Shown: positions 1 through 6,121 of the stretch, piece by piece
How the letters are laid out: each line of letters opens with the position of its first letter
How positions within the stretch are numbered: the stretch's first letter is position 1
Assembly: GCA_047616325.1 (NCBI GenBank)
Contig: JBLHGN010000164.1
Coordinates: forward strand, 1-8,006
Reading direction: 5' to 3'
DNA: 8,006 nucleotides
Source: JBLHGN01 sp047616325
GTDB lineage: Bacteria > Pseudomonadota > Gammaproteobacteria > Pseudomonadales > Cellvibrionaceae
The notes under the pieces: model-generated
Databases searched by the model: none
What the model was told of the DNA's origin: nothing
What the model saw: the letters and a program-made list of their open reading frames with translations, nothing else
Position numbers and translations under genes: made by a program

Positions 1-124
1 GTAGAATATCGTCTCGCAGTTCTGCATGGTAGAAGGCCATCGGCTTTCGCGCCAAGCTGCCAATTAAATGGCGATAGTCAATCTGACGACCGCGTTGTTT
101 CCCTGGCACATGCAGTCTCTCCAG
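1..124 (-). pseudogene. IS21-type IstA transposase fragment, 5' truncated
   Basis: Read on the minus strand, the frame ending at position 2 gives a peptide with RLHVPGKQRGRQIDYRHLI, then SLARKP, AF and LRDDIL. This matches, from memory, the IDYRH(V/L)I-SL-(V/A)(R/K)KP-AF-LRDD(I/L)L block in the C-terminal part of IS21-family IstA transposases, which carry out DDE-type cut-and-insert transposition with the IstB helper ATPase. The frame stays open only to about 196, where a TAG (197-199) blocks it. The catalytic and DNA-binding portions that should lie upstream are absent, and no IstA-like sequence is seen between 125 and 363. The C-terminal end and any istB would lie beyond the left edge of the window. 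It is therefore the remnant of an insertion sequence that has lost its 5' part. The family call rests on one conserved block. Confidence 0.6.
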
Positions 125-363
125 CGTGATGGCGTGGGTAGAGCCCAGAGAGTTAAGCTTTTTTGTTGTCGTGGGGCTGCACGAGATTACTTTATACTAA
201 TCAATAGGTTACATCGTTTAAAAGATTTTCAGCAAACTCTAGGAAAAAGTGAATGCCATTGCCCCCCCCCTCCCAGACTGAGGATGGTTTTCGCAGAACG
301 TCGGAAGGTATGTTGATTTGAACGTGGTCATTCGGCGCCCGAAGCGCCGATATGATGGGGGAG
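125..363. other. Gene-free junction between IS remnant and operon end
   Basis: No believable gene is seen here on either strand. An 82-codon plus-strand frame at 68-316 has an unnatural composition and runs antisense through the IstA block, so it is treated as chance. The stretch contains a run of nine C followed by TCCC (262-274) and a hairpin near the operon end. The missing upstream part of the transposase would be expected here, so this is probably where the element was deleted or interrupted. No clear terminal inverted repeat or target duplication could be found by eye. Confidence 0.4.
332..350 (-). terminator. GC-rich hairpin after the sigma operon
   Basis: TCGGCGC (332-338) and GCGCCGA (344-350) form a perfect 7-bp stem with a 5-base loop, UUCGG when read on the minus strand. 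It starts 14 bases after the stop of the last operon gene (364). There is no T-rich tail on the minus-strand side, so it is not a classical intrinsic terminator. It could stabilise the 3' end of the mRNA or assist Rho-dependent ending. The stem is seen directly; its role is inferred. Confidence 0.4.
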
Positions 364-732
364 CTAGCCTTGATTCATATCCAGCTCACTCTCCAACCAC
401 ACATAAAACTCTAAATCTTCATCCATCATGTCCAAATCTTCGCCTTCTGCGAGCACCTCTATTGCCGTCATAGTCAACAATGGCATGGGGTCATTTTTAA
501 ACAAGGGGTAAACCGCTAGCAATAACGCAAATACTAGCGCTGAAGCGGAGGCCATAGTGGCATATTTGGGCCAAACCATAGAAGAGAAAAACGATGTTTT
601 GTTAGGGATAGCGTCGAGAGCATGCTTGCGTAAAAGCGCTAGCCTATCGAGGGTGTCGACATCGAGAGCTTCACTTTCTTGTTCTATAGCCGAAACAACT
701 TTTTGGGCAAATTCATGGTCATTGCTTTTCAT
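364..732 (-). CDS. DUF3619-like membrane protein, putative anti-sigma partner
   Basis: A 122-residue protein with a cytoplasmic N-terminal part (about 1-55), one hydrophobic helix (about 58-77, rich in A, L, V) and an acidic C-terminal tail containing EGEDLDMMDEDLEFYVWLE (about 97-115). This layout, the acidic D/E-D-LEFY-WL ending and the position directly behind an ECF sigma gene match the small DUF3619-like proteins usually found beside such sigma factors. A role as a membrane-held anti-sigma factor is plausible but not proven, and there is no zinc-binding ZAS motif (no HxxxCxxC). The start is supported by GGAG placed 9 bases before the ATG. The gap to the sigma stop is 30 bases, so the two are cotranscribed. 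It is the last gene of the operon and is followed by a hairpin. Confidence 0.65.
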   Translation of the reverse strand: MKSNDHEFAQKVVSAIEQESEALDVDTLDRLALLRKHALDAIPNKTSFFSSMVWPKYATMASASALVFALLLAVYPLFKNDPMPLLTMTAIEVLAEGEDLDMMDEDLEFYVWLESELDMNQG

Positions 733-762
733 TTAAATTTACTCCAGCTTAAATCAAGGTAA

Positions 763-1422
763 TTATAAATCAATGTCACCTAACGCCTCCCTTAAGCGAT
801 GCACAGCTCTTGAATAGTGGGTTTTTACACTACCTTCGCTACATCCCATGGCAAAGGCAGTTTCTTGAGTATCGTGGCCATGCCATGCGCGCAACAAAAA
901 AGCTTGCTGTTGCCGCAAGGGCAGTTCTTTGACGACGCCCGAGACCTTTGTAGCAATCTGCTTATTGCTATTTATCTTTTCCGGCGAATATTGTTGCGCT
1001 CCCGGTAAATCCAAAGCTTTCTCCTCATTTGCGATGGCCTCTTCCAATGAGTTATTATCTTCACCCAGCTGGTTCCACCAAAGCAGAATACGCCTCACTT
1101 TGTTTTTTCTATGCCAGTCGCGAATTAAATTTTGCAGTATTCGCTGGAACAGTTGCGGCCACTGCTCGCCTTTTCCTGAATAGCTTTGTGCTAGCCGCAT
1201 CATCGCGTCTTGCAGTATGTCGAGCGCTTCATCTCTATTGCCTATTGCAAATTCGGCTTGCTTTAAAGCTTTGCTTTGAACACTCAGAAAAAAGTTATTG
1301 AGCGCTATACGGGTGTTACCTTGTCCACTGGCGTCACTGCCCGTGCTGGACAAACTAGACGCGCTTGAAGGCTTTCCATTTATGCCGTCAGACACGGAAA
1401 ACTTCGCACAAAAAGTAAGCAC
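763..1422 (-). CDS. ECF-type RNA polymerase sigma factor
   Basis: Region 2 spans about residues 44-110, with EALDILQDAMMRL (65-77) as the core-binding helix and FQRILQNLIRDWHRK (92-106) as the -10 recognition part. Region 4 spans about 157-213, with ELPLRQQQAFLLRAW and the helix-turn-helix ETAFAMGCSEGSVKTHYSRA (187-206), a sequence typical of the sigma group that travels with DUF3619 and DUF3106 proteins. The protein directs RNA polymerase to a small set of promoters, whose identity is unknown. No in-frame ATG exists at the 5' end. The GTG at 1422 is the longest conventional start, but the first ~37 residues are Ser/Gly-rich and unlike the family. A TTG at 1353 is an alternative, and neither has a clear ribosome binding site. 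The gene lies 66 bases after the outer-membrane gene and 30 bases before the membrane partner. Confidence 0.88.
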   Translation of the reverse strand: MLTFCAKFSVSDGINGKPSSASSLSSTGSDASGQGNTRIALNNFFLSVQSKALKQAEFAIGNRDEALDILQDAMMRLAQSYSGKGEQWPQLFQRILQNLIRDWHRKNKVRRILLWWNQLGEDNNSLEEAIANEEKALDLPGAQQYSPEKINSNKQIATKVSGVVKELPLRQQQAFLLRAWHGHDTQETAFAMGCSEGSVKTHYSRAVHRLREALGDIDL

Positions 1423-1488
1423 ACCGAATATTAAATATCGCTTTAAGAATATGCACGTTGCGCCTAATAACTGGCATACATTAATTCC

Positions 1489-2646
1489 TCACCAGGCATA
1501 ACCAATAGACATTTCTATATATGACGCTGATGGCGTATCCGAATCTTCCTCAGAATAACTCACCAACCCAGCTACACTGAGATGCTCACCGATGAGATAA
1601 TCCACGCCTCCAAAAAGCTGGTATGTCTGGGTTTCCTCAACGTATGATTGATAAGTAAGCGCACCAAATAATAAGCTTGTATTGCCCATAGTGAAATAGC
1701 CATCAAGCGCTAATTCGTATGTAGATAACACACTTTGCTGCCCATAAATACTTCTGCCGTATGCAAGACCTGCATTGCGAATTTGCATGGCTCTGAACCG
1801 TACCCATTCAATAGCTCCCCGTTTAATCTCTTGCCAATTTCTAGAAAACTCTAAACCGGCAAGCTGTCGAGCCAGCTCATCGCCAAAGCCCTCGGCGCGA
1901 AATCCGTCAATAGTCTTTGCAAACAATATGCGTACATATTGAGTTTCTTCTTCGCCCAACTGCTCGACAGACTCAATTAATTGACCACTTTCTTCAGGTA
2001 AAATAACGCTATCTTCATCGTAATCAAAGTAATCTATACTTGCGTGCATGCCCCATGAAATCGAATCATAATTGAGATGTAAACTTGCACCTCGGCGCTC
2101 TCTCGACAACAGGCTACCCCCCCTAAACCGACTCTCAGCTTCACTGGATATTGCGGGTAGTTTTAAATCGATATCGCCCTGAACATATCGACCGCGTATA
2201 GACCAATAATGGCCAATATTGGCTTGTAGTTGCAAGTGACTATTATTATATTCAACATCACTGCCTAGGCCGTTTTTGTCGTAGCCAAAACCAAAAGAAT
2301 AATTTGACAGTGTGTCGGAATTCCAGGCTGTGCTCCAGGACTTGCTGTTTTGATTTTCACCTTCCAAGTTTTGAGCTGGGCTGTTACTTTCAATCTTTGT
2401 ATCAGAATATGCTAAGTGTAATTGACTGAAAGAAAATAGAGGTAGTGTTGTACTTAGAGAGGTACTTGTTGACTCGTCGTCAAGGCGACCCAGCCTAAGT
2501 CCAAAAAAGCCACCTTTCGTTTCATCCCCCAACCAACTTTGCTCATCGGCACAAAGTGTTTTACTGAAAGATATAAGTAGTGGAACTGAAAAAAAGACAA
2601 ACAGCTTACAACGGCAGATATTACTGAAGGAGAATACCAACATCAT
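1489..2646 (-). CDS. Predicted outer-membrane beta-barrel protein
   Basis: A 385-residue protein whose family I do not recognise. The N-terminus is a long signal peptide: a hydrophobic core at about 15-28 and a likely cleavage after LCA (31-33), before DEQ. The mature part alternates polar and hydrophobic residues in short strands rich in Tyr, Ser and Gly, for example LHLNYDSISWGMHASIDYFDY (a strand-turn-strand pattern), and ends in YIEMSIGYAW, with the terminal aromatic residue typical of proteins inserted by the BAM machinery. A surface barrel or porin-like role is therefore likely; the substrate is unknown. Two ATGs (2646 and 2643) follow a strong GAGGAGG ribosome binding site that lies inside the DUF3106 gene, and the start overlaps that gene's stop as ATGA. 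This indicates translational coupling. Confidence 0.7.
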   Translation of the reverse strand: MMLVFSFSNICRCKLFVFFSVPLLISFSKTLCADEQSWLGDETKGGFFGLRLGRLDDESTSTSLSTTLPLFSFSQLHLAYSDTKIESNSPAQNLEGENQNSKSWSTAWNSDTLSNYSFGFGYDKNGLGSDVEYNNSHLQLQANIGHYWSIRGRYVQGDIDLKLPAISSEAESRFRGGSLLSRERRGASLHLNYDSISWGMHASIDYFDYDEDSVILPEESGQLIESVEQLGEEETQYVRILFAKTIDGFRAEGFGDELARQLAGLEFSRNWQEIKRGAIEWVRFRAMQIRNAGLAYGRSIYGQQSVLSTYELALDGYFTMGNTSLLFGALTYQSYVEETQTYQLFGGVDYLIGEHLSVAGLVSYSEEDSDTPSASYIEMSIGYAW

Positions 2647-3122
2647 CTCCCCTCCTCGTGCCGCTTAGCCTTCAAACGATTTAACAGTTGCCGCTTTTGT
2701 TGTGGATTAAGGTTCTTCCAACGATCTTTTAAATTTGCTTTTTTTGCGTCTGGTATAGACTGAAAGCGTTTAAATTGTTTACGTATACGCTTTTTATCTC
2801 TTTCGGGTAAAGACCTAAATGTTTGCAGACGTTTTGCAACAGCCTTTTTTTCATTTGGCGTAAGTGTTTGCCATTTTTCGAATCGCTGTGCGGCTGAGTT
2901 CAGCTGCTCTTCATCCATACTGGCCCAGCGATTCGATACCTCGATCATGCGCGACTGTTTTTCTTCTGGCAGGTTCGACCAGTCATTCTTTAAAGGTTCT
3001 AATATCGCCTGCTGTTCTGGCGTCAACGACTCCCAGGCTTCAGCAAAAGCGAAAACGGGAAAAATCATTAATACAAAGCACGCCAAACACTTTTTAGTCA
3101 CGCTTATACAATTATTCATCAT
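2643..3122 (-). CDS. DUF3106 exported repeat protein
   Basis: A 159-residue protein. Residues 1-27 form a Sec signal peptide ending FAFA before EAW. The rest is an almost perfect 18-residue repeat, each unit beginning (L/M/I)-x-(P/E)-(D/E-rich): LTPEQQ 33, LPEEKQ 51, MDEEQL 69, LTPNEKK 87, LPERDKK 105, IPDAKK 123, then LNPQQK 138 after a shortened 15-residue step. An aromatic residue sits three positions before most units (W48, W66, W84, F102, F120, W135). This is the DUF3106 pattern, predicted to fold as helices; the molecular function is unknown. DUF3106 genes are commonly neighbours of this type of sigma factor. The charge changes from acidic in early repeats to strongly basic in late ones. 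The start is supported by GAGAGG 8 bases upstream; a second ATG follows directly. It overlaps the previous gene by 11 bases and the next by 4. Confidence 0.85.
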   Translation of the reverse strand: MMNNCISVTKKCLACFVLMIFPVFAFAEAWESLTPEQQAILEPLKNDWSNLPEEKQSRMIEVSNRWASMDEEQLNSAAQRFEKWQTLTPNEKKAVAKRLQTFRSLPERDKKRIRKQFKRFQSIPDAKKANLKDRWKNLNPQQKRQLLNRLKAKRHEEGR

Positions 3123-3525
3123 CGTCTTGGCCTCTCATTTCGTCATCTTCGACAGCCCTTGCCTGTGCTACATGGCTACCAGGGCTCTCGAATGGCTCAG
3201 GGGAAGCGTCTTCACCCCTCGCGTCTATAATTGTTTGCATATTACCTGTATCGCTTTTTGAAATGTCCTGCTCTAGCTCTTCCATCTGACTGTCACGTTT
3301 ACCGTGGTAGAGCACTACTTTAAACAATTCATCGTCGCCTTCATCGAACTCAGCCATGAATTCAAGCAGCGCTCTATTGGGCAATAGCTTACGGTGCTTT
3401 GACATTGCCAGCCCCCTATCGCTAGCGGAAACCTGCTGTACGACGCTTATGAGAAACAAAGCCATCAAAGTTGGGAAAGATAATGTCTGATTAAACAATC
3501 GCTGATTAAACAATTTTTGATCCAA
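3112..3525 (-). CDS. Small exported protein with acidic tail, first gene of sigma operon
   Basis: A 137-residue protein that I cannot assign to a family. Residues 1-34 resemble a signal peptide (K4 and R9 in the n-region, hydrophobic stretch 19-30, probable cleavage at VSA before SDRG). The mature part is polar and ends in a very acidic tail, EDDEMRGQDDDE (126-137). The segment LLEFMAEFDEGDDE (53-66) recalls a short LLEFL-type motif in small proteins beside other DUF3106 genes, from memory only. The only start that keeps a full signal peptide is TTG at 3525, which lacks a Shine-Dalgarno sequence and sits 6 bases after a stable hairpin. The next in-frame ATG (3465) would leave a signal peptide with no basic n-region. 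Its 3' end overlaps the DUF3106 start by 11 bases, which supports a common message. Confidence 0.6.
   Translation of the reverse strand: MDQKLFNQRLFNQTLSFPTLMALFLISVVQQVSASDRGLAMSKHRKLLPNRALLEFMAEFDEGDDELFKVVLYHGKRDSQMEELEQDISKSDTGNMQTIIDARGEDASPEPFESPGSHVAQARAVEDDEMRGQDDDE
3487..3513 (-). repeat. In-frame 15-bp tandem duplication
   Basis: CTGATTAAACAA occurs at 3487-3498 and again at 3502-3513, a period of 15 bases. It encodes LFNQ twice (LFNQ-R-LFNQ-T) in the n-region of the small exported protein. The length is a multiple of three, so the frame is kept. It is probably a recent duplication. Confidence 0.7.
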
Positions 3526-3531
3526 TCGGTT

Positions 3532-3554
3532 AAGGGCAGTACAAAACTGCCCTT
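3532..3554. promoter_or_regulatory. Hairpin immediately upstream of the sigma operon's first start codon
   Basis: AAGGGCAGT (3532-3540) and ACTGCCCTT (3546-3554) pair perfectly over 9 bp around a 5-base loop. On the minus strand the stem ends 6 bases before the TTG start at 3525, where a ribosome binding site should lie. No T-run follows on the minus side, whereas on the plus side GTTTAATTATTT follows. It may control translation of the first gene, or act as a weak plus-strand terminator. The fold is seen directly; the role is inferred. Confidence 0.5.
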
Positions 3555-3568
3555 GTTTAATTATTTAT

Positions 3569-3648
3569 AAAAGTGGCTTCAGTGCCCATTCATAAACTCA
3601 CGCCCTATGATGTTTATGGATGCCGCAATTGGTTGGGCACTCACTTTT
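3569..3648. terminator. Nested inverted repeat after the DUF4382 gene, possible bidirectional terminator or MITE-like element
   Basis: Three nested arm pairs fill almost the whole intergenic space: AAAAGTG/CACTTTT (3569-3575 with 3642-3648), AGTGCCCA/TGGGCACT (3581-3588 with 3634-3641) and CATAAAC/GTTTATG (3591-3597 with 3612-3618), the last extendable by two pairs including one wobble. A 5-base bulge lies on the left arm. The outer arms carry A- and T-tracts in both orientations, as bidirectional intrinsic terminators do, but the 45-base interior is long for a terminator and suggests a structured RNA or a small palindromic repeat element. It sits directly after the stop at 3649. Confidence 0.5.
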
Positions 3649-5598
3649 TTAGTTTGAATTGGACATAATGACTGTAATACGCGAAGAAGAAAAAGTGCCT
3701 ATGTCTTCAGCGTAGAAGCCTTGAGCATTAAATACGAGAACATTTGATCCGGCATTTAACTGGTCGTTGAGTGTTTCTATCATATCAGAATATGTGGTAA
3801 ACACACTTAGTCTGCTACCCACCATAATAGTATAGATGCCGTCCTCACCCACAGGAACCACAAGCGGTGTTAGTGGCAGATCGTCAATATCCACTGGAAT
3901 TCCTGCGCGAACTATGTGATGACTGATACGAGCATCATCCAGAGAAAGCTGTATGCCAGCAACATTTGCACTGACAATCGCACTGTATGAACCGAGCAGC
4001 CCATACCCTACGATCATAAAGCCTCTCATGTCTGAGCCAGATATTACGGTAGTTGCGCTTAAATCTTCTGGCGCTGCGCCAAACTCAGTAACATAACCAA
4101 GCACACGTATTGGGTCGCCGATGGACAAATCGCTCAAATCTAAGCTGCTCGTAAACACCTCGTAAAAGTCTTTATCCGCATCAGTTTCAGGGGAGCTGCC
4201 CGTGCCGCTATAATCGTACAGCGCAGCTCTGCGCCCGTTTACAAAGGCGAGATCTAATGCCATAGGGCTGACACTGACAAGCGTAGCAGACAGACTACTT
4301 GCCCTAATTCGCACTATGCCATCTGCGGCGCTAAAGGTATCACTTCCAATCGCCTCACCAGTAGCATAAACGGCTGAACCTACCGAGACATCGTCAAAGG
4401 TTGGGTTATCATCGCCGCGCTTCACAAAACGGGTCGTCTCATCCAGCGTGAGGGTAATGGTATCGTTAAAAACAAATGCGCCTTCGGCAAGCTCAATTAT
4501 ACCGCCTCGAACACTTACCTGATCGCCCGACCGGCCCACTACAGTGCCCCGCAGAATATCAGCTTGTGCCCATGGCACGCTACTTCCGGCGTAGACGGCA
4601 TTCGCAGTATATTGACCGGTATCTTTACCCCAAGAACCTTCTGTGATCACTGGCGTGGCGGGCGTTTGTGCTTGCAAAACAGTTAAGCCTTCATTATTTG
4701 ACACCAGCTCACCATTTATCTCGAAACTAGTCTCTGAGTTCACCTCAACTGTAAGCGTTCCATAATCACCAGATCTCACTCGAAAAGGCAGTAGATTCAA
4801 GGAAAGCTCTTCGCCATCTACGTCTACCTCTTCCAATAAACCCCTAAGGCGCAATGGTTTGTTGTTTTCTAGTATGGTATCGGCAATAAGAACGGGGTTC
4901 ACAGTAACTACAGCAGTGTCTCCGTCGATAACGATGGTATTGGAATTTTCCAAATCAAAATCCAGCGTCACATGGGCAGGCACGCCTGGAGCCAAAACAA
5001 AGCCCTCTTCACCGCCAAATAGAATGTCAACGGTTACCTGGGCTAGCACTTGACCTTCATTGTCTTGCAGGGCTGCAGTAATGGCTGAACCCTCTTCATC
5101 TTGCACGGTAACAAGGGCGCTGGTGAAGTCTAGAGTCAAGGATGCGCTGTCATAACGACCTGAGGGTACTTCGGTCATGCTCAGCAGCTCGCTTACATCT
5201 ACATATTGGGCAAAGTCGATTGTAGTAGTCTGAGGTAGCACTGTTATGTCAGCGCCATTTGATTTATACAACTGAATACTGCTGACATCCACTTGGTAGG
5301 TAAGAAAATCGCCTTCTGCGTCTGTCATACTTACCATTAGTTTTGTTGTTTCAGCGGATGGAGACTCCTCTGGCGGCTGAGAGTCATTTAAGCTGGGCGA
5401 ACCCGAGCCAGCCCCACCGCATGCCGAGATGAAAAGTGAAGACATTAATACAAACAAGGCTCCGAGACTTTTGAGCCTGGCGAAAAAATTGGGCTCGCTA
5501 CTGCCATTTACATGAAAGCGTGTACGAGACAAGCAAACAAAGCTGTATGCGCACTTCTGCATATTTTCTGAAACTGTATATTGTCGATAAGGTGTCAT
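3649..5598 (-). CDS. DUF4382 domain-containing lipoprotein
   Basis: A lipoprotein of about 649 residues. A lipobox ISAC follows a hydrophobic stretch (LGALFVLMSSLF), giving a lipidated Cys at residue 60 from this start, then a Gly/Ser/Pro/Glu-rich linker. DUF4382 follows (about 84-240), recognisable by KLMVSMTDAEGDFLTYQVDV, SIQLYKSNG, the TIDFAQYVDVSELL segment and the VPSGRYDSASLTL motif. The remaining ~400 residues are beta-rich and contain G-x-V-x-x-x-x-G-D-x-(V/L)-like units that resemble DUF5666-type small domains, a tentative assignment. Such proteins are cell-envelope proteins of unknown function. The start at 5598 is preferred over 5610 because GGAG lies 6 bases before it. The segment before the hydrophobic core (about 42 residues) is unusually long for a lipoprotein signal. 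Inverted repeats downstream separate it from the sigma operon. Confidence 0.8.
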   Translation of the reverse strand: MTPYRQYTVSENMQKCAYSFVCLSRTRFHVNGSSEPNFFARLKSLGALFVLMSSLFISACGGAGSGSPSLNDSQPPEESPSAETTKLMVSMTDAEGDFLTYQVDVSSIQLYKSNGADITVLPQTTTIDFAQYVDVSELLSMTEVPSGRYDSASLTLDFTSALVTVQDEEGSAITAALQDNEGQVLAQVTVDILFGGEEGFVLAPGVPAHVTLDFDLENSNTIVIDGDTAVVTVNPVLIADTILENNKPLRLRGLLEEVDVDGEELSLNLLPFRVRSGDYGTLTVEVNSETSFEINGELVSNNEGLTVLQAQTPATPVITEGSWGKDTGQYTANAVYAGSSVPWAQADILRGTVVGRSGDQVSVRGGIIELAEGAFVFNDTITLTLDETTRFVKRGDDNPTFDDVSVGSAVYATGEAIGSDTFSAADGIVRIRASSLSATLVSVSPMALDLAFVNGRRAALYDYSGTGSSPETDADKDFYEVFTSSLDLSDLSIGDPIRVLGYVTEFGAAPEDLSATTVISGSDMRGFMIVGYGLLGSYSAIVSANVAGIQLSLDDARISHHIVRAGIPVDIDDLPLTPLVVPVGEDGIYTIMVGSRLSVFTTYSDMIETLNDQLNAGSNVLVFNAQGFYAEDIGTFSSSRITVIMSNSN

Positions 5599-5610
5599 TT
5601 TGGACTCCAT

Positions 5611-6121
5611 TAATTAATTTAATACCGGATTCTGCAAACGACGAAGAAATATTCATTAGTATTTGACGCGTCTACACATCTTTAACGCGTTTAAAGCGTA
5701 TCGGTTGACACAGGTGAGGAATTTTTCTCAATTTCTGAATTGCGTTGTTGCACTATCAAACGGCCCTGGGCAACACGCAGTAATGGTAACTATTAGGCAA
5801 TGGGCTTTCTTTTACAGAGGTCTAAACAATTTTGTTTGGCTCCGAATAATCGACTAGTAAGACGGCGCACATACCAATTGCCACCCATCCCGCTCCATGA
5901 AGGCGATTCCACAACTGAGAGTCGCATATTTGGCCTAAACGCTGAACATGCCCATGGAACGGCAAAAACCGGGCAATAGACGCCACTAAGCGATTAGAGG
6001 CATCGCACCCAGCCCTCCAAACTCATTTCGAGCAAAGCTTTAGACCAAGACGCCATTTCTGCTAATATGCACGGCTTGCCTCCACCACCCCAACCCCAAC
6101 CGGAATACATTCATAACTCCA
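5611..6121. other. Divergent intergenic region with possible promoter parts
   Basis: This 511-base stretch lies between the minus-strand lipoprotein and the plus-strand kinase and must hold both promoters. Visible items: an 8-bp palindrome AACGCGTT (5684-5691) with a nearby second ACGCGT (5666-5671), which could be a regulator site; and a perfect -35 hexamer TTGACA (5705-5710) on the plus strand without a good -10 at 17 bases. A plus-strand frame (5663-5857) and a minus-strand frame (5986-5822) are open but short and lack ribosome binding sites. From about 6066 to 6107 the sequence is C-rich and purine-poor on the plus strand. No tRNA or recognised RNA is seen. Confidence 0.4.
5822..5986 (-). 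CDS. Possible 54-residue hydrophobic peptide, doubtful
   Basis: From a GTG at 5986 a frame runs to TAG at 5822-5824, and it is open back to a TGA at 6023-6025 (66 codons in all). The translation contains FLPFHGHVQRLGQICDSQLW and a hydrophobic stretch GWVAIGMCAVLLV. The residue mix is protein-like, but no ATG near the start and no Shine-Dalgarno sequence are present. I recognise no family. It may be a gene remnant, part of a dispersed repeat or a chance frame. Transcription would run towards the lipoprotein gene on the same strand. Confidence 0.15.
   Translation of the reverse strand: MASIARFLPFHGHVQRLGQICDSQLWNRLHGAGWVAIGMCAVLLVDYSEPNKIV

Noticed and set aside
262..274. C-run as a phase-variation tract
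   Set aside because: It is not inside a believable gene and has no promoter next to it that length changes could affect.
68..316. 82-codon plus-strand frame at the left edge
   Set aside because: It is antisense to the IstA block, includes a C9-encoded proline run and has no ribosome binding site or recognisable family.
817..1301. Several overlapping plus-strand frames opposite the sigma gene
   Set aside because: The minus strand encodes unmistakable sigma regions 2 and 4; the opposite frames have no family features.
3581..3641. Integron attC site
   Set aside because: The minus strand has GCCCAAC at one end, but the partner end is AATGGGC instead of GTTRRRY, and there is no cassette-type gene arrangement.
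5705..5733. Perfect TTGACA as a sigma-70 promoter for the kinase
   Set aside because: The hexamer 17 bases downstream is TCAATT, a poor -10, and the site is ~400 bases from the kinase start, so it is not called as a promoter.
5663..5857. 64-codon plus-strand frame between the lipoprotein and kinase genes
   Set aside because: No ribosome binding site, no family, and it competes with an equally plausible minus-strand frame; most likely chance.
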